A stretch of 64,000 nt of DNA from Hanstruepera marina (GCF_019880635.1 NZ_JAINVX010000005.1:62001-126000), one strand, 5' to 3'; shown: positions 26,817 through 37,244, numbered from the stretch's first letter. Notes: generated by a model not told the origin, from the sequence alone. Numbers and translations: made by a program.

Positions 26817-28001
26817 TTATTCAACAGTCCAGTTAGCTCCCCAAGTAGCGTAATCAGTACCAGTTCCATTTCCATTTCCTGAAATAAAATCAGCTTCAGT
26901 AAAAACTTCACCTGTATCGTTTTTCATGTTTAAAGTTACATCTATAAACGTTACATCAGTTACACTTGTGTCTCCATTTAAAACACCAGCACCTGTTGGG
27001 TTGTCACCAGAGTCACCATCTAAATCAAAGCCTTCTTCAAAACCTTCAATTAATACATTGTTAAAGATTCCTTGAGTACCAGCTCTTAAACGAATAGCTT
27101 CATTACCTGTTGAAGAACCTAAACCTATTATAGTTAAATTAGTAACAGTTGGTTTTGAAAAGAATCCCGCAGCATTACTGAAATCTGTATTATAACCATC
27201 AGCCTCAATACCTTTATCGTGGCTAGCACCATGTTTAACATAAGCATTTGTAATTGTACCTGTATATCCTTCTGTCCAGTCAATTGAATCATCTTGACAA
27301 TTCACAACAGACATGTAGTTAACATTTACAGTTCCACCAAAAAATTCTACGCCGTCATCTTTACCTTCGTAAGCTTGAATATATTCTACAACAGTTCCAC
27401 GACCTACACCGTAAAATGAGATTCCATTGTTTTCAGATTGACCATCAGCAGCACCACCTGAATACTCAACACGCACATAACGAATTATCCCTGAATCATC
27501 ATCGCCATCTTGACCACCGAATGGTAAAGCTGCTATTTCAGAAGTTGCAGTTGCTGTTCCTGTTACAGAGTTTATTGGAGCTCTTCCCAAAACAATTAAA
27601 CCACCCCAATCTCCAGCAGATGGGTTAGAAGCATCTGAAGTTAAAACAATTGGGTTATCGGCAGTACCGTTTGCTATAATTGTGGCATCTTGAGCAATAG
27701 CAATATAAACATTAGCTCCAGCAGCCAAAGCCTCAATAGTCATTCCAGCTGGAATAGTTAATGTAGTTCCGGCAGCCATTATTAAAGGACCGTTAACTTT
27801 ATAAGTGTTGTTGGCGTCTAAAGTTAAATCTTCAGTATAAGTTCCTGATAAGAAAATCGTTTCTGGATCAGTAGGTCCACCACCGTTTCCATTATTGTTA
27901 ATCACACTGTTGTCATTAATAACAACATCAGCAGTATCATCTGTAGTACAAGAGAAAAGCATTGATACAATTGCTAATCCTAAAATTAAATTATTCTTCA
28001 T
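26817..28001 (-). CDS. lipoprotein with right-handed beta-helix fold
   Basis: The 394-residue protein starts with a lipoprotein signal (MLFSCTTDD, lipidated Cys18) and a Gly/Asn linker, followed by repeated short strands typical of parallel beta-helices (LTLDANNTYKVNGPLIMAAGTTLTIPAG; YVRVEYSGG; VEYIQAYEGKDDGVEFFGG). Asp/Gly-rich turns suggest calcium or ligand binding. It is encoded 43 bases after the TonB receptor on the same strand, so it is probably the surface lipoprotein partner of that receptor. The substrate is unknown; phosphate-related context is an inference from upstream repeats. Confidence 0.82.
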   Translation of the reverse strand: MKNNLILGLAIVSMLFSCTTDDTADVVINDNSVINNNGNGGGPTDPETIFLSGTYTEDLTLDANNTYKVNGPLIMAAGTTLTIPAGMTIEALAAGANVYIAIAQDATIIANGTADNPIVLTSDASNPSAGDWGGLIVLGRAPINSVTGTATATSEIAALPFGGQDGDDDSGIIRYVRVEYSGGAADGQSENNGISFYGVGRGTVVEYIQAYEGKDDGVEFFGGTVNVNYMSVVNCQDDSIDWTEGYTGTITNAYVKHGASHDKGIEADGYNTDFSNAAGFFSKPTVTNLTIIGLGSSTGNEAIRLRAGTQGIFNNVLIEGFEEGFDLDGDSGDNPTGAGVLNGDTSVTDVTFIDVTLNMKNDTGEVFTEADFISGNGNGTGTDYATWGANWTVE

Positions 28002-28044
28002 TGTTTTTGAGTTTAATTATTGTCTTTATTTATTATTATGGTTT

Positions 28045-30855
28045 CTAAAAATTATATTTTAATTGTAATCCTATGTTCATGCCGCGTTTGTAATCAGAAA
28101 CGCCATTACCATTAGCTGAGTTTACTACAACTTCACCTAAAGTAGTTTCACGAACATATTTTATGGTTGGATTTAAAAGGTTTTGAAAGCTTAAATTAAC
28201 TTGGAAGTTTTCCTTTATTGTATTTTTCCAAATAAAGTCTAAAGTAGGTACGCCATTTTCAATAATATTACCAAGCTGGCCACCGCCTAAAGCATCAATT
28301 CTGTCTGAAAAATATGAGAACACTAAATTAGCTACTGGCTTATAATTATTGAAAGTAGGAGAGAAGCTAACATCGGCATTTATTAAAAACGGTGATGCAC
28401 CTTGAAGTTCGTCTTCATCAGAATCGAAGCTTACGCTAAATGTCCCATTGATTTCATTATACAAATCTTGATTGGTGTGCATATACGTTGCATTCAAACC
28501 TGCAGACAATATAGTGTCATCATCAGTATTTTTAAGTAGGTCTTTTCTAACTTCAACTTCAACACCGTAAACTTCGGCTTTATCTCCAGTTCGGAAAAAA
28601 CGTTGTGTTCCCGTTGCGTCTGCTGCTACAACTAAATTTACAGGATCGTTAATTTGCTTGGCAAATAAACCAACAGAGAAAATTTCACTGCTGCTAAAGA
28701 ACCATTCGTACTTTAAGTCAATATTGAATATTTTAGAAACTCCTTTGTCTAATAAATCTGGGTTACCACCAATTCTAGTTGAAATATTCTCGTAAACAAA
28801 AGGAGCAACTTCTTTAAATTCAGGAATTGAAATGGTTTGACTTGCTGAAAAACGTAGGTTCTGATCTTCGTTTAAAGCATATTTCACATTTAAGCTTGGT
28901 AAGAAGAAGTTGTCGTAAAATCCAATTTCTGCTTTTCCGTTGTTACCTAAATTAATAACATCGTAAGCAATTTTTTGATTTACAGATTCTAATCTTACAC
29001 TAGGAACGAACAACCATTTTTCACCAGCTTTAATTTCTGCATTCAAATAGCCAGCGTAAATATCTAAATTACCTGTATATGTGTTTTCTGGTAAGCCTGG
29101 TCGGTTGGTGTTAGATTGTCCTGGATAGCTGTTTATAACTTTAATTTGGTAAATACCGTCGCTACCTTCACTTATATTTAAGTTTGATAAGTTGAAGATG
29201 CTATTTAAGTTGTTAACATTTGTAATTTGGTAGTCTGTATCAAGTATTTCGTACCCATAACGAATGTTCTCAAAGTTACGTTCTTTGGTTTTACCGTTAT
29301 ATCCTAAATTTATTTTTACGGTTTCACTAGGCTTATAAGATATGTTTAACCTACCATTGTATTCTTCATCCTCAATATTTTGGAAATAACGTTGGTTGTC
29401 AAAATCAATGTTATTATAAAATGTTGGATTTGTAAGTGGGTCGCTATCTAGTGCGTATTGATAATTTTCAATACTCACACGTCTTCTATCTGGTTGATCT
29501 GAAAAAACAGAATTGTAACCAAATCCCCAATCTACTTCAAAATCACCCGATTTGTGGTTGCCCAACAATTGATTAACAAACATTCTGGTTTGATCAAACT
29601 GAACGTTCATTTGGTAAAAACCTTCATCAGTATTTAAAATAGCATCTCTGTTTCTACCTTTACCGTCTATACCAAAATATCCTACCACATCACTAGAACT
29701 ATTGATAAACAGCGAGTTGAACTTTAAAGTATTGCTATCATCAATTCTGTAGTTTAAATTGGCCATTGCAGTAGATGTAGTACTGTAATCAAATTCTTCA
29801 GCGCTATCTATATATGCTTTCTTTTCAACCAATGTGAAATCTGCATTGGTTCCTTTTCTATATTCAAAACCGTTTTCAAAAGAACCGGTAATAAAAATAC
29901 TTAAGCGCGAATCATTTTTGAAATCAAAGCTTTTACCAATAGAAGCACCATAACCAATATTAATTGGTGATCCAGCATCAACAGGGTCTACACCATGTGA
30001 TAATATTACAGCAAAAGGATTGTGCTCATAACGGCCATAATATCCCCAATATCCCGTACCTTCACTTCTAACAAAGTTTTTATCAATGGCATTGGTGTTA
30101 AATCCAGAACTAACAAAAGCATCTACATAAAAATCACCTTTGTAATTTTTTGAACTAATATCAACATTACCTGCTGAAAAATCTCCGTAGAAATTAGTAG
30201 AATAGGCTTTGCTAATAGATACATTTTCAATTATATCTGATGAAAATAAATCTAAATCGATATTCTTTTTATTAACATCATTTGATGGTAACGATAAGCC
30301 ATTCATAGTTGTGTTTAAATAGCGATCGCCTAACCCACGTACATAAACGTTACTAGAACCTTCTTGCTTCGAAACACCTGAAATTTTAGCAACAGCACCA
30401 GCTGCATCACTAACACCCTTTCTTGATAGCTCTTCTGCGCCAATACTTTGTTTGATTTCTACTGCTTTTTTCTGCTCCAAAAGCAAGGCAACTTCACTAT
30501 CTCTTTTTGTAGTTGTTTTAATTACAACTTCATCTAAAGAAGCTGCAGAAGCTGACATTGAAATGTTAACTTCGGTTACTTTATCGGCCTCAATAGTAAC
30601 TTCTATTTCTTGAGTTTCATACCCAATAAAACTGTATTCAACAGTATATACTCCTGGTTCAATATTTGCGATACTGTATAATCCATCTAAATCAGAAGTT
30701 GTTCCTTTAATAGTCCCTTTTAATAAAATATTAGCGAATGCTAAAGGTTCGTCGTTGAAATCTTTATCTGTTAATTTACCAACAAGCTCTCCTGAACTTT
30801 GACCTTGAATAAATGAAGTCGAAATAAGTAGAATAAATAGTAATATATGTCTCAT
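28045..30855 (-). CDS. TonB-dependent receptor with CarboxypepD_reg-like domain
   Basis: The 936-residue outer-membrane protein has a signal peptide (to about 19), a CarboxypepD_reg-like domain (about 22-105), a plug domain (about 125-235; KISGVSKQEGSSNVYVRGLGDRYLNTTMNGL) and a beta-barrel ending QLKYNF. It should take up a substrate bound by the lipoprotein encoded just downstream, using TonB energy. The promoter region carries TTAACC-N5-TTAACC-N5-TTTACA, 43-70 bases before the ATG, the same spacing as before the porin, suggesting phosphate control and a phosphorus-containing substrate. The substrate remains inferred. Confidence 0.92.
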   Translation of the reverse strand: MRHILLFILLISTSFIQGQSSGELVGKLTDKDFNDEPLAFANILLKGTIKGTTSDLDGLYSIANIEPGVYTVEYSFIGYETQEIEVTIEADKVTEVNISMSASAASLDEVVIKTTTKRDSEVALLLEQKKAVEIKQSIGAEELSRKGVSDAAGAVAKISGVSKQEGSSNVYVRGLGDRYLNTTMNGLSLPSNDVNKKNIDLDLFSSDIIENVSISKAYSTNFYGDFSAGNVDISSKNYKGDFYVDAFVSSGFNTNAIDKNFVRSEGTGYWGYYGRYEHNPFAVILSHGVDPVDAGSPINIGYGASIGKSFDFKNDSRLSIFITGSFENGFEYRKGTNADFTLVEKKAYIDSAEEFDYSTTSTAMANLNYRIDDSNTLKFNSLFINSSSDVVGYFGIDGKGRNRDAILNTDEGFYQMNVQFDQTRMFVNQLLGNHKSGDFEVDWGFGYNSVFSDQPDRRRVSIENYQYALDSDPLTNPTFYNNIDFDNQRYFQNIEDEEYNGRLNISYKPSETVKINLGYNGKTKERNFENIRYGYEILDTDYQITNVNNLNSIFNLSNLNISEGSDGIYQIKVINSYPGQSNTNRPGLPENTYTGNLDIYAGYLNAEIKAGEKWLFVPSVRLESVNQKIAYDVINLGNNGKAEIGFYDNFFLPSLNVKYALNEDQNLRFSASQTISIPEFKEVAPFVYENISTRIGGNPDLLDKGVSKIFNIDLKYEWFFSSSEIFSVGLFAKQINDPVNLVVAADATGTQRFFRTGDKAEVYGVEVEVRKDLLKNTDDDTILSAGLNATYMHTNQDLYNEINGTFSVSFDSDEDELQGASPFLINADVSFSPTFNNYKPVANLVFSYFSDRIDALGGGQLGNIIENGVPTLDFIWKNTIKENFQVNLSFQNLLNPTIKYVRETTLGEVVVNSANGNGVSDYKRGMNIGLQLKYNF

Positions 30856-30897
30856 TATATTTTCTTGAATTTTGATGTCGCAAAGAAACCGGATAAA

Positions 30898-30925
30898 TGT
30901 AAAGTCAAGGTTAATTGCGGGTTAA
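30898..30925 (-). promoter_or_regulatory. candidate Pho box of the TonB receptor
   Basis: On the minus strand TTAACC, TTAACC and TTTACA start exactly 11 bp apart (30920-30925, 30909-30914, 30898-30903). They precede a TTTCTTTG -7-like element. This is the clearest of the repeat arrays. Confidence 0.55.
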
Positions 30926-31038
30926 ACCTAAATCATAAAACTGTTATCTAAACGTTACCGTAAGACTTGAAAAAATCACTTTTAAAAACAATTTCTTAAC
31001 ATTGAAAAAATGTATCTTGCAAATCAATTTTTAGTATT

Positions 31039-32385
31039 ATGAATTGGGAACAATTACTTTCTTTAAAACGATTTGGTGATACCAACAAACGCCTGCGAAA
31101 AGAGCAGGATGAAACACGATTGGGCTTTGATGTAGACTTTGACAGAATTATTTTTTCTACAGAGTTTAGGAGTCTTCAAGATAAAACTCAAGTTATTCCA
31201 TTATCACAAACCGATTTTGTTCACACACGGTTAACGCATAGTTTAGAGGTAAGTGTTGTTGGTAGAACGCTAGGTAGACGTGTAGGATTGAAATTATTGG
31301 AAAAATATCCCCATTTACAAAGTATACATGGTTACCAAGCTAATGACTTTGGGGCAATAGTTGCAGCTGCCGCTATTGCTCATGATATTGGTAACCCGCC
31401 TTTTGGACATTCTGGCGAGAAAGCCATTGGTGAGTATTTTAAAACGGGAAAAGGATTTAGCTATAAAGATCAGTTAACAAAAAAGCAGTATCAAGATTTA
31501 TGTGATTTTGAAGGGAATGCCAACGGATTTAAAATTTTAACTGAAAGTAGAGCGGGTAGAGAAGGCGGCTTACGCTTAAGTTATGCTACTCTGGGAGCAT
31601 TCATGAAATATCCAAAAGAATCGCTGCCTAAAAAACCCACCAAGCATATAGCAGATAAAAAGTACGGGTTTTTCCAAAGCGAAAAAAAAGCTTTTCAAGA
31701 TATAGCAAACGAACTTGGTTTAATAGCTACCAGTTCTGCGGATAGTTTAAGCTATTCTAGGCACCCGTTAACTTTTTTGGTTGAAGCAGCAGATGATATA
31801 TGTTATACTATTATTGATTTTGAAGATGGTATAAATTTAGGACTTATTCAAGAAGAATTTGCTTTAGAATACTTAATTAATCTTGTTAGAGAATCTATTC
31901 ATACCAAAAAGTATAATCAGTTAGGCAGCACCCAAGATAGAATTAGTTATTTAAGAGCGCTTGCTATAAATACATTAATAAATGAAGCTGTAGAGATATT
32001 TGTATCTCATGAAGAATCTATTTTAAATGGTAATTTTAATACAGCGCTGCTTGATAAAAGTAAATATGAGGCTCAAATAAACGACATAATAAAGATTAGT
32101 ATTGAAAACGTTTATCAATCTGATGAAGTAGTGAATAAAGAAATTATTGGTTATAAAGTGATAAATAGTCTGATGGATACTTATATTCAAGCTTTAACAA
32201 ATGACTTTAATAACCAGGTTTCAAATTACGATAAACTTATATTAAAAACTCTACCAAAGAATATTGTTAGAAAATCACAAGATACTATTTATGATAGATT
32301 GCTAAATGTTAGTAATTATGTGGCCTCGTTATCAGATAGTCGTGCTATTTTAGAATATAAAAAAATTGAAGGAATAGGATTGTAG
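31039..32385 (+). CDS. dgt: deoxyguanosinetriphosphate triphosphohydrolase-like HD protein
   Basis: The 448-residue enzyme hydrolyses dGTP (or other dNTPs) to the nucleoside and triphosphate, controlling dNTP pools. The HD-domain metal ligands are seen in HTRLTHSLEVS (about 67-77) and AAIAHDIGNPPFGHSGE (about 112-128), with a later Asp in EAADDICYTIIDFEDG (about 250-265). Length suits the bacterial Dgt family. It is divergent from the TonB receptor and is followed by a tiny membrane-protein gene. Confidence 0.9.
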   Translation: MNWEQLLSLKRFGDTNKRLRKEQDETRLGFDVDFDRIIFSTEFRSLQDKTQVIPLSQTDFVHTRLTHSLEVSVVGRTLGRRVGLKLLEKYPHLQSIHGYQANDFGAIVAAAAIAHDIGNPPFGHSGEKAIGEYFKTGKGFSYKDQLTKKQYQDLCDFEGNANGFKILTESRAGREGGLRLSYATLGAFMKYPKESLPKKPTKHIADKKYGFFQSEKKAFQDIANELGLIATSSADSLSYSRHPLTFLVEAADDICYTIIDFEDGINLGLIQEEFALEYLINLVRESIHTKKYNQLGSTQDRISYLRALAINTLINEAVEIFVSHEESILNGNFNTALLDKSKYEAQINDIIKISIENVYQSDEVVNKEIIGYKVINSLMDTYIQALTNDFNNQVSNYDKLILKTLPKNIVRKSQDTIYDRLLNVSNYVASLSDSRAILEYKKIEGIGL

Positions 32386-32475
32386 TTACTAAAACTGCGT
32401 ATTTCATCGATTAAATTTGCTTTTAAACGATATTTAATTTATGTTTAGTGCCCCAATCATAATACGTAGATTATC

Positions 32476-32607
32476 ATGAAAAAAAACTTGCTTGGAGCTA
32501 TTGTTATTTTCTTTGTAACCTTTGCTTTTTTATTAGTAATTAAAGAAGTGTCGAATACAGAGAACGCTTCAGATTTCGAGAGTACGGAGTTTTATGCTGA
32601 AGATTAG
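32476..32607 (+). CDS. 43-residue single-span membrane protein
   Basis: A complete frame from ATG to TAG encodes one hydrophobic helix (about 5-22, LLGAIVIFFVTFAFLLVI) and an acidic tail ending STEFYAED. It fills the gap between dgt and dxs and ends four bases before the convergent dxs gene. The tidy hydrophobic-then-acidic layout favours a real gene, but no family is recognised. Confidence 0.55.
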   Translation: MKKNLLGAIVIFFVTFAFLLVIKEVSNTENASDFESTEFYAED

Positions 32608-32611
32608 TATT

Positions 32612-34375
32612 CTACTCAAGTAATTTATTAATGTATTTACTTAAACTTTTAGAGTCAAGACCAATGCTAGTTTGGAGTTCTTGTATTGTACCATGTTCTA
32701 TAAACTCATCTGGGATGCCTAAGACATTAATATCATTTTTATAATTATTTTTATTGGCAAACTCTAAAACAGAACTGCCAAATCCACCAACTACAGCACC
32801 GTCTTCAATTGTTATGATTTTAGTGTAGTTAGAAAAGATTTCATGTAATAATTTTTCATCTAATGGTTTTACAAAGCGTAAATCATAGTGCCCAACAGAA
32901 GGCGTATTCTGAATGGCTTCACTTACATTTTTTGAAATGGTTCCAATACTTAAAACAGCTATATATTTTCCTTTTTGTAATTCCTCGCCTCTACCAATTT
33001 CTACTTCTTGAAATTCACGATTCCAATCTAAAGTGACACCAGAACCTCTAGGGTAACGTATTGCAATAGGATTTTTAGTTTTTTGTAATTGAGCTGTATA
33101 GAGCATATTACGCAGTTCAACTTCATTTCTAGGAGCAAAAATTATAAGATTAGGAATGCATCGCAAATACGCTAAATCAAAAACACCGTGATGGGTAGCG
33201 CCATCTTCGCCTACTAATCCAGCACGATCCAAACAAAAAACAACAGGAAGATTCTGCAAGGCGACATCGTGAATAATTTGGTCGTAAGCACGTTGTAAAA
33301 ACGTTGAATAAATATTACAAAATGGCATAAAGCCTTGAGTAGCCATACCTGCTGAAAGTGTTACAGCATGTTGTTCAGCAATACCAACATCAAAAGCACG
33401 TTCCGGAAGCTCCTCAATCATATATTTAAGGGAGCTTCCTGTTGGCATTGCAGGCGTAATGCCAATAATTTTTTTGTTCTTTTTTGCTAACTCTAAAATG
33501 GTATATCCAAAAACATCTTGATATTTTGGAGGTTGCTTCACATTGCTTTTTGGAGTAAGTTCTCCAGTAGCCGAATTAAATTTGCCAGGTGCATGATAGG
33601 TAACTTGGTTTTCTTCAGCAAGCTTTAGACCTTTTCCTTTAGTGGTAACAACATGCAATAATTTAGGGCCTTTTAGATGTTTTAACCTGTTGAATTCTGC
33701 AATTAAGCTTTTAAGGTCATGACCATCAATAGGACCTGAATAGTTAAAGTTTAAGGCCTCAAAAATGTTATCTTGGTCATCCTTACCTTTTTTAACATTC
33801 GTTAAATATTGTTTTAAAGCCCCAACACTAGGGTCAATACCAATTGCATTGTCATTTAAAATCACCAATAAATTAGCTTGGGTTACTCCAGCATGATTAA
33901 GTCCTTCGAAAGCCATGCCGCTGGCAATTGAGGCATCTCCAATAACAGCAATATGGTGTTTTTCTTCCCCTTTTAATTGGGACGCAATAGCCATACCCAA
34001 AGCTGCTGAAATAGATGTTGATGAATGACCAACACCAAAAGTATCATAGGTGCTTTCAGATCTTTTTGGAAAACCACTAATACCATTAAGCTGCCTATTG
34101 GTAATGAATTGGTCTCGTCTTCCAGTAAGGATTTTATGACCGTAGGCTTGATGACCAACATCCCAAACCAATATATCGTCAGGTGTGTTAAAAACATAAT
34201 GTAGCGCAATTGTAAGTTCTACCGTTCCTAAACTTGCACCTAAATGGCCTTCCTTTGTTGCAACAATATCAACAATAAACTGCCGTAATTCTTTTGTAAG
34301 CTCGATTAGCTGTTCAACCTTCAATTTCCGAAGGTCTTTTGGTGAATTTATTGTGTTTAATAAGTGAGAATTCAT
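32612..34375 (-). CDS. dxs: 1-deoxy-D-xylulose-5-phosphate synthase
   Basis: The 587-residue thiamine diphosphate enzyme condenses pyruvate and glyceraldehyde 3-phosphate in the first step of the MEP isoprenoid pathway. Visible motifs include the TPP/Mg region VIGDASIASGMAFEGLNHAG (about 145-165), DVGHQAYGHKILTGR, and the catalytic Glu in DVGIAEQHAVTLSAG. The ATG at 34375 (MNSHLLNT) is chosen over an upstream TTG. It is somewhat shorter than E. coli Dxs (620), as usual in Bacteroidota. The polyprenyl synthase that uses pathway products is at 53901. Confidence 0.95.
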   Translation of the reverse strand: MNSHLLNTINSPKDLRKLKVEQLIELTKELRQFIVDIVATKEGHLGASLGTVELTIALHYVFNTPDDILVWDVGHQAYGHKILTGRRDQFITNRQLNGISGFPKRSESTYDTFGVGHSSTSISAALGMAIASQLKGEEKHHIAVIGDASIASGMAFEGLNHAGVTQANLLVILNDNAIGIDPSVGALKQYLTNVKKGKDDQDNIFEALNFNYSGPIDGHDLKSLIAEFNRLKHLKGPKLLHVVTTKGKGLKLAEENQVTYHAPGKFNSATGELTPKSNVKQPPKYQDVFGYTILELAKKNKKIIGITPAMPTGSSLKYMIEELPERAFDVGIAEQHAVTLSAGMATQGFMPFCNIYSTFLQRAYDQIIHDVALQNLPVVFCLDRAGLVGEDGATHHGVFDLAYLRCIPNLIIFAPRNEVELRNMLYTAQLQKTKNPIAIRYPRGSGVTLDWNREFQEVEIGRGEELQKGKYIAVLSIGTISKNVSEAIQNTPSVGHYDLRFVKPLDEKLLHEIFSNYTKIITIEDGAVVGGFGSSVLEFANKNNYKNDINVLGIPDEFIEHGTIQELQTSIGLDSKSLSKYINKLLE

Positions 34376-34520
34376 TGATGCCAATTATGCCATAAAATTA
34401 TCAAAATAGACTGAATTAAAGTTGATTTAAATATTTATTTAAGAATAAGTTAATTTATCTGTCACACTTGACTATATTTGTGAAATTATCAAAAAATAAG
34501 AATTACTAACATCATAAAAA

Positions 34521-37181
34521 ATGAAAAACAATTACATTAATTCTGTTTTATTTTTAGTAATTGCTTTACTTACCAACATCGGTTTTGCTCAAAGTAATTT
34601 AACTAATTCAGAATATGGTTCGGTTATCCAATCGTATTTAGACCAAAAGAAGGAATCCTTAAGTTTAGTTAGCACAGATATTGCTGATTTATACGTTAGT
34701 AAGGAGTTCTTTTCCACAAAATCAAAGATAACCCATGTTTATGTTAACCAACGTTATCAAGGCATCAATATCTTTAATGCTATTTCAAGTGTAGCTATTA
34801 AGGATAATGTTGTTTTTTATTATGCTAATAATTTCATGGGTAATATTACCCAACGGGTAAATGCAACCGCTCCACAATTATCTCCTGAACAAGCTATTCA
34901 ACGAGCTGCTTCAGAGTTAAATTTAGGAAGTGCTCAAAACCTTACATTATTAGAAACTGTTGAAAAGAAATTTGTGTATTCTAATGGGAATATTTCTAAA
35001 GTTGATATTCCAGTTGAATTAGTTTACTATAATAGTAATGGAGAATTAAAATTAGCTTGGGATGTTAGTATTTATACTTTAGATGGTACTACGTGGCCAA
35101 GCATTCGTATAGATGCATTAAATGGAGAGGTGTTAAGCCAAAATGACTGGATTTTAACGTGTAATTTTGGAGATTCTAATCATACTTCCCATAACCATGA
35201 TGTGAAAAATAAAACAGCAGCTAATAATTTCACTTTATTTAAAGACGATTACCGTCGTGTTGACGGATCTCAATATAATATTTATGAATTACCAGTAGGA
35301 GGACCAAACGATGGAGATAGAACACTGGTAAGCGAACCTGCAAATCCTAATGCATCGCCTTTTGGATGGCATGATACAAACGGAGTTAGCGGTGCAGAAT
35401 ATACTGTTACCAGAGGAAATAATGTTTGGGCACAAGAAGATAGAGATGCCAATAATGATGATAATGGTTATATGCCTGATGGAACAGCTACTTTAAACTT
35501 TGATTTTCCACTGAATTTGAACCAAGCTCCAGTGTTGTACGAAGATGTATCGTTAACAAATTTATTCTATATGAATAATATGATGCATGATGTTTGGTAT
35601 CAATATGGATTTGATGAAGCAAGCGGTAATTTCCAAGAAAATAATTATGGTAATGGCGGTATTGGTGGCGATTTTGTTTTTGCAGATGGTCAAGATGGCG
35701 CAGGTTTAAACAATGCTACTTTTGGAACGCCTGCTGATGGTGGAAACCCAGGAATGACCATGTTCTTATGGTCGGCATCAGGCCCTGCAGGCGACCCCTT
35801 AACCATAAACAATGGCGGTTTGGCTGGAGATTATTCTGGTTTACCAGCAAACTTTGGTGGCACATTGTCATCTACACCAATTACTGCAGATTTGGCATTG
35901 GTTGTTGATAATAATATAGGTGGAATGAGTTCGACAGATCCTCAAGATGGTTGTAATAATATTACTAATGGTGCTGATTTAAATGGTAAGATAGTAGTTA
36001 TTCGTCGTGGTGTTTGTGAATTTGGATTTAAAATATTAGCCGCAGAAAATGAAGGTGCTGTTGCCGTTATAATGGTAAATAATGTTGCTGGTGACCCTAT
36101 TACAATGGGAGGTGGAGCTGTTGGTGCCAACGTAACTATCCCTTCAATAATGATTAATAATATTGATGGTGAAGCACTTATTGCAGCTTTATTAAATGGT
36201 GACACTATTAATGCATCTCTATTAGATGCAGGGCCATACCAAAAGGATGGAAGTTTGGATAATCTTATTGTAGCACATGAATATGGTCATGGTATTTCCA
36301 ACAGATTAACAGGAGGTGCAAATACAACTAATTGTTTGACAAACGTAACTCAAATGGGAGAAGGTTGGTCAGATTGGTTTGCATTAATGTTAACAATGAA
36401 AACAACCGATCTTCCGGAAGATCCAAAAGGGATGGCTACGTATTCAGTAGGACAAAATCCTGAAGATGTTGGTATAAGACGTTATCCTTACAGTACTGAT
36501 TTTGCGATTAACCCATTTACTTATGGCGATACTAATGACACTTCTAATTCAGTTCCTCATGGTGTTGGTACCATTTGGGCAACAGTATTATGGGATTTAA
36601 CATGGGCTTATGTGGATAAATATGGTTTTGATGAAGATCTTTTAAATGGAACTGGAGGAAATAATAAAGTTATGCAAATTGTTATGGATGGTTTAAAACT
36701 CCAACAATGTAATCCAGGTTTTGTTGATGGAAGAGATGCTATACTTGCAGCCGATACTGCATTAACTGGAGGTGAAGACCAATGCTTAATTTGGGAAGTA
36801 TTTGCTAATAGAGGTTTAGGTTTAAATGCTTCTGAAGGAACACCATTTAGTAGAACAGACCAGGTAGAAGATTTTACATTGCCACCGGATTCTGATCCTT
36901 CGTTGGCTAATTGTACAAGTTTAAGTGTTGATGAATTTAATCAAAATGATTATAAAGTATACCCTAATCCAACAAATGGTAACGTTTTCATTAAAACTAA
37001 CAGAAGTTTAGGTGAGGTAAGAATTACGTTAACAGACTTAAACGGAAGAAAGGTTTATTCAACTCAAACAGAGTTGTACAACCAAGTTGAGATTAATATG
37101 AGTCAATTGCAATCTGGTATTTATATTTTAAATATTAACGGACAAAACATTAACTCAAATAATAAGATTATCAAAAACTAA
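34521..37181 (+). CDS. M36 (fungalysin) metallopeptidase with PA domain and T9SS sorting tail
   Basis: The 886-residue secreted protease has a signal peptide (to FAQ at about 24), an FTP-like propeptide (about 40-210), the M36 catalytic domain interrupted by a PA insert (about 450-570), the zinc motif VAHEYGHGISN (about 587-597) with a later Glu in TQMGEGWSDWF, and a C-terminal T9SS type A sorting domain (about 810-886; VYPNPTNGNVFI, ending NKIIKN). It is exported through the type IX system and probably degrades extracellular protein. A TATATTTG -7 element lies about 40 bases upstream. Confidence 0.95.
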   Translation: MKNNYINSVLFLVIALLTNIGFAQSNLTNSEYGSVIQSYLDQKKESLSLVSTDIADLYVSKEFFSTKSKITHVYVNQRYQGINIFNAISSVAIKDNVVFYYANNFMGNITQRVNATAPQLSPEQAIQRAASELNLGSAQNLTLLETVEKKFVYSNGNISKVDIPVELVYYNSNGELKLAWDVSIYTLDGTTWPSIRIDALNGEVLSQNDWILTCNFGDSNHTSHNHDVKNKTAANNFTLFKDDYRRVDGSQYNIYELPVGGPNDGDRTLVSEPANPNASPFGWHDTNGVSGAEYTVTRGNNVWAQEDRDANNDDNGYMPDGTATLNFDFPLNLNQAPVLYEDVSLTNLFYMNNMMHDVWYQYGFDEASGNFQENNYGNGGIGGDFVFADGQDGAGLNNATFGTPADGGNPGMTMFLWSASGPAGDPLTINNGGLAGDYSGLPANFGGTLSSTPITADLALVVDNNIGGMSSTDPQDGCNNITNGADLNGKIVVIRRGVCEFGFKILAAENEGAVAVIMVNNVAGDPITMGGGAVGANVTIPSIMINNIDGEALIAALLNGDTINASLLDAGPYQKDGSLDNLIVAHEYGHGISNRLTGGANTTNCLTNVTQMGEGWSDWFALMLTMKTTDLPEDPKGMATYSVGQNPEDVGIRRYPYSTDFAINPFTYGDTNDTSNSVPHGVGTIWATVLWDLTWAYVDKYGFDEDLLNGTGGNNKVMQIVMDGLKLQQCNPGFVDGRDAILAADTALTGGEDQCLIWEVFANRGLGLNASEGTPFSRTDQVEDFTLPPDSDPSLANCTSLSVDEFNQNDYKVYPNPTNGNVFIKTNRSLGEVRITLTDLNGRKVYSTQTELYNQVEINMSQLQSGIYILNINGQNINSNNKIIKN

Positions 37182-37200
37182 CACGTTATAAAATAATTGA

Positions 37201-37232
37201 AAAAAGGCGACTAAATTTTAGTTGCCTTTTTT
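37201..37232 (+). terminator. terminator after the M36 peptidase gene
   Basis: GGCGACTAAA and TTTAGTTGCC pair with one G.U; A and T tracts flank. It lies about 20 bases after the stop and directly before the tadA promoter. Confidence 0.85.
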
Positions 37233-37244
37233 ATTTTTACACAA

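Noticed and set aside
32463-32468. Single TACGTA before the 43-aa membrane protein gene as part of the TACGTA regulon.
   Set aside because: One hexamer without the second arm or the TTTACAYT box is expected by chance many times in 64 kb.
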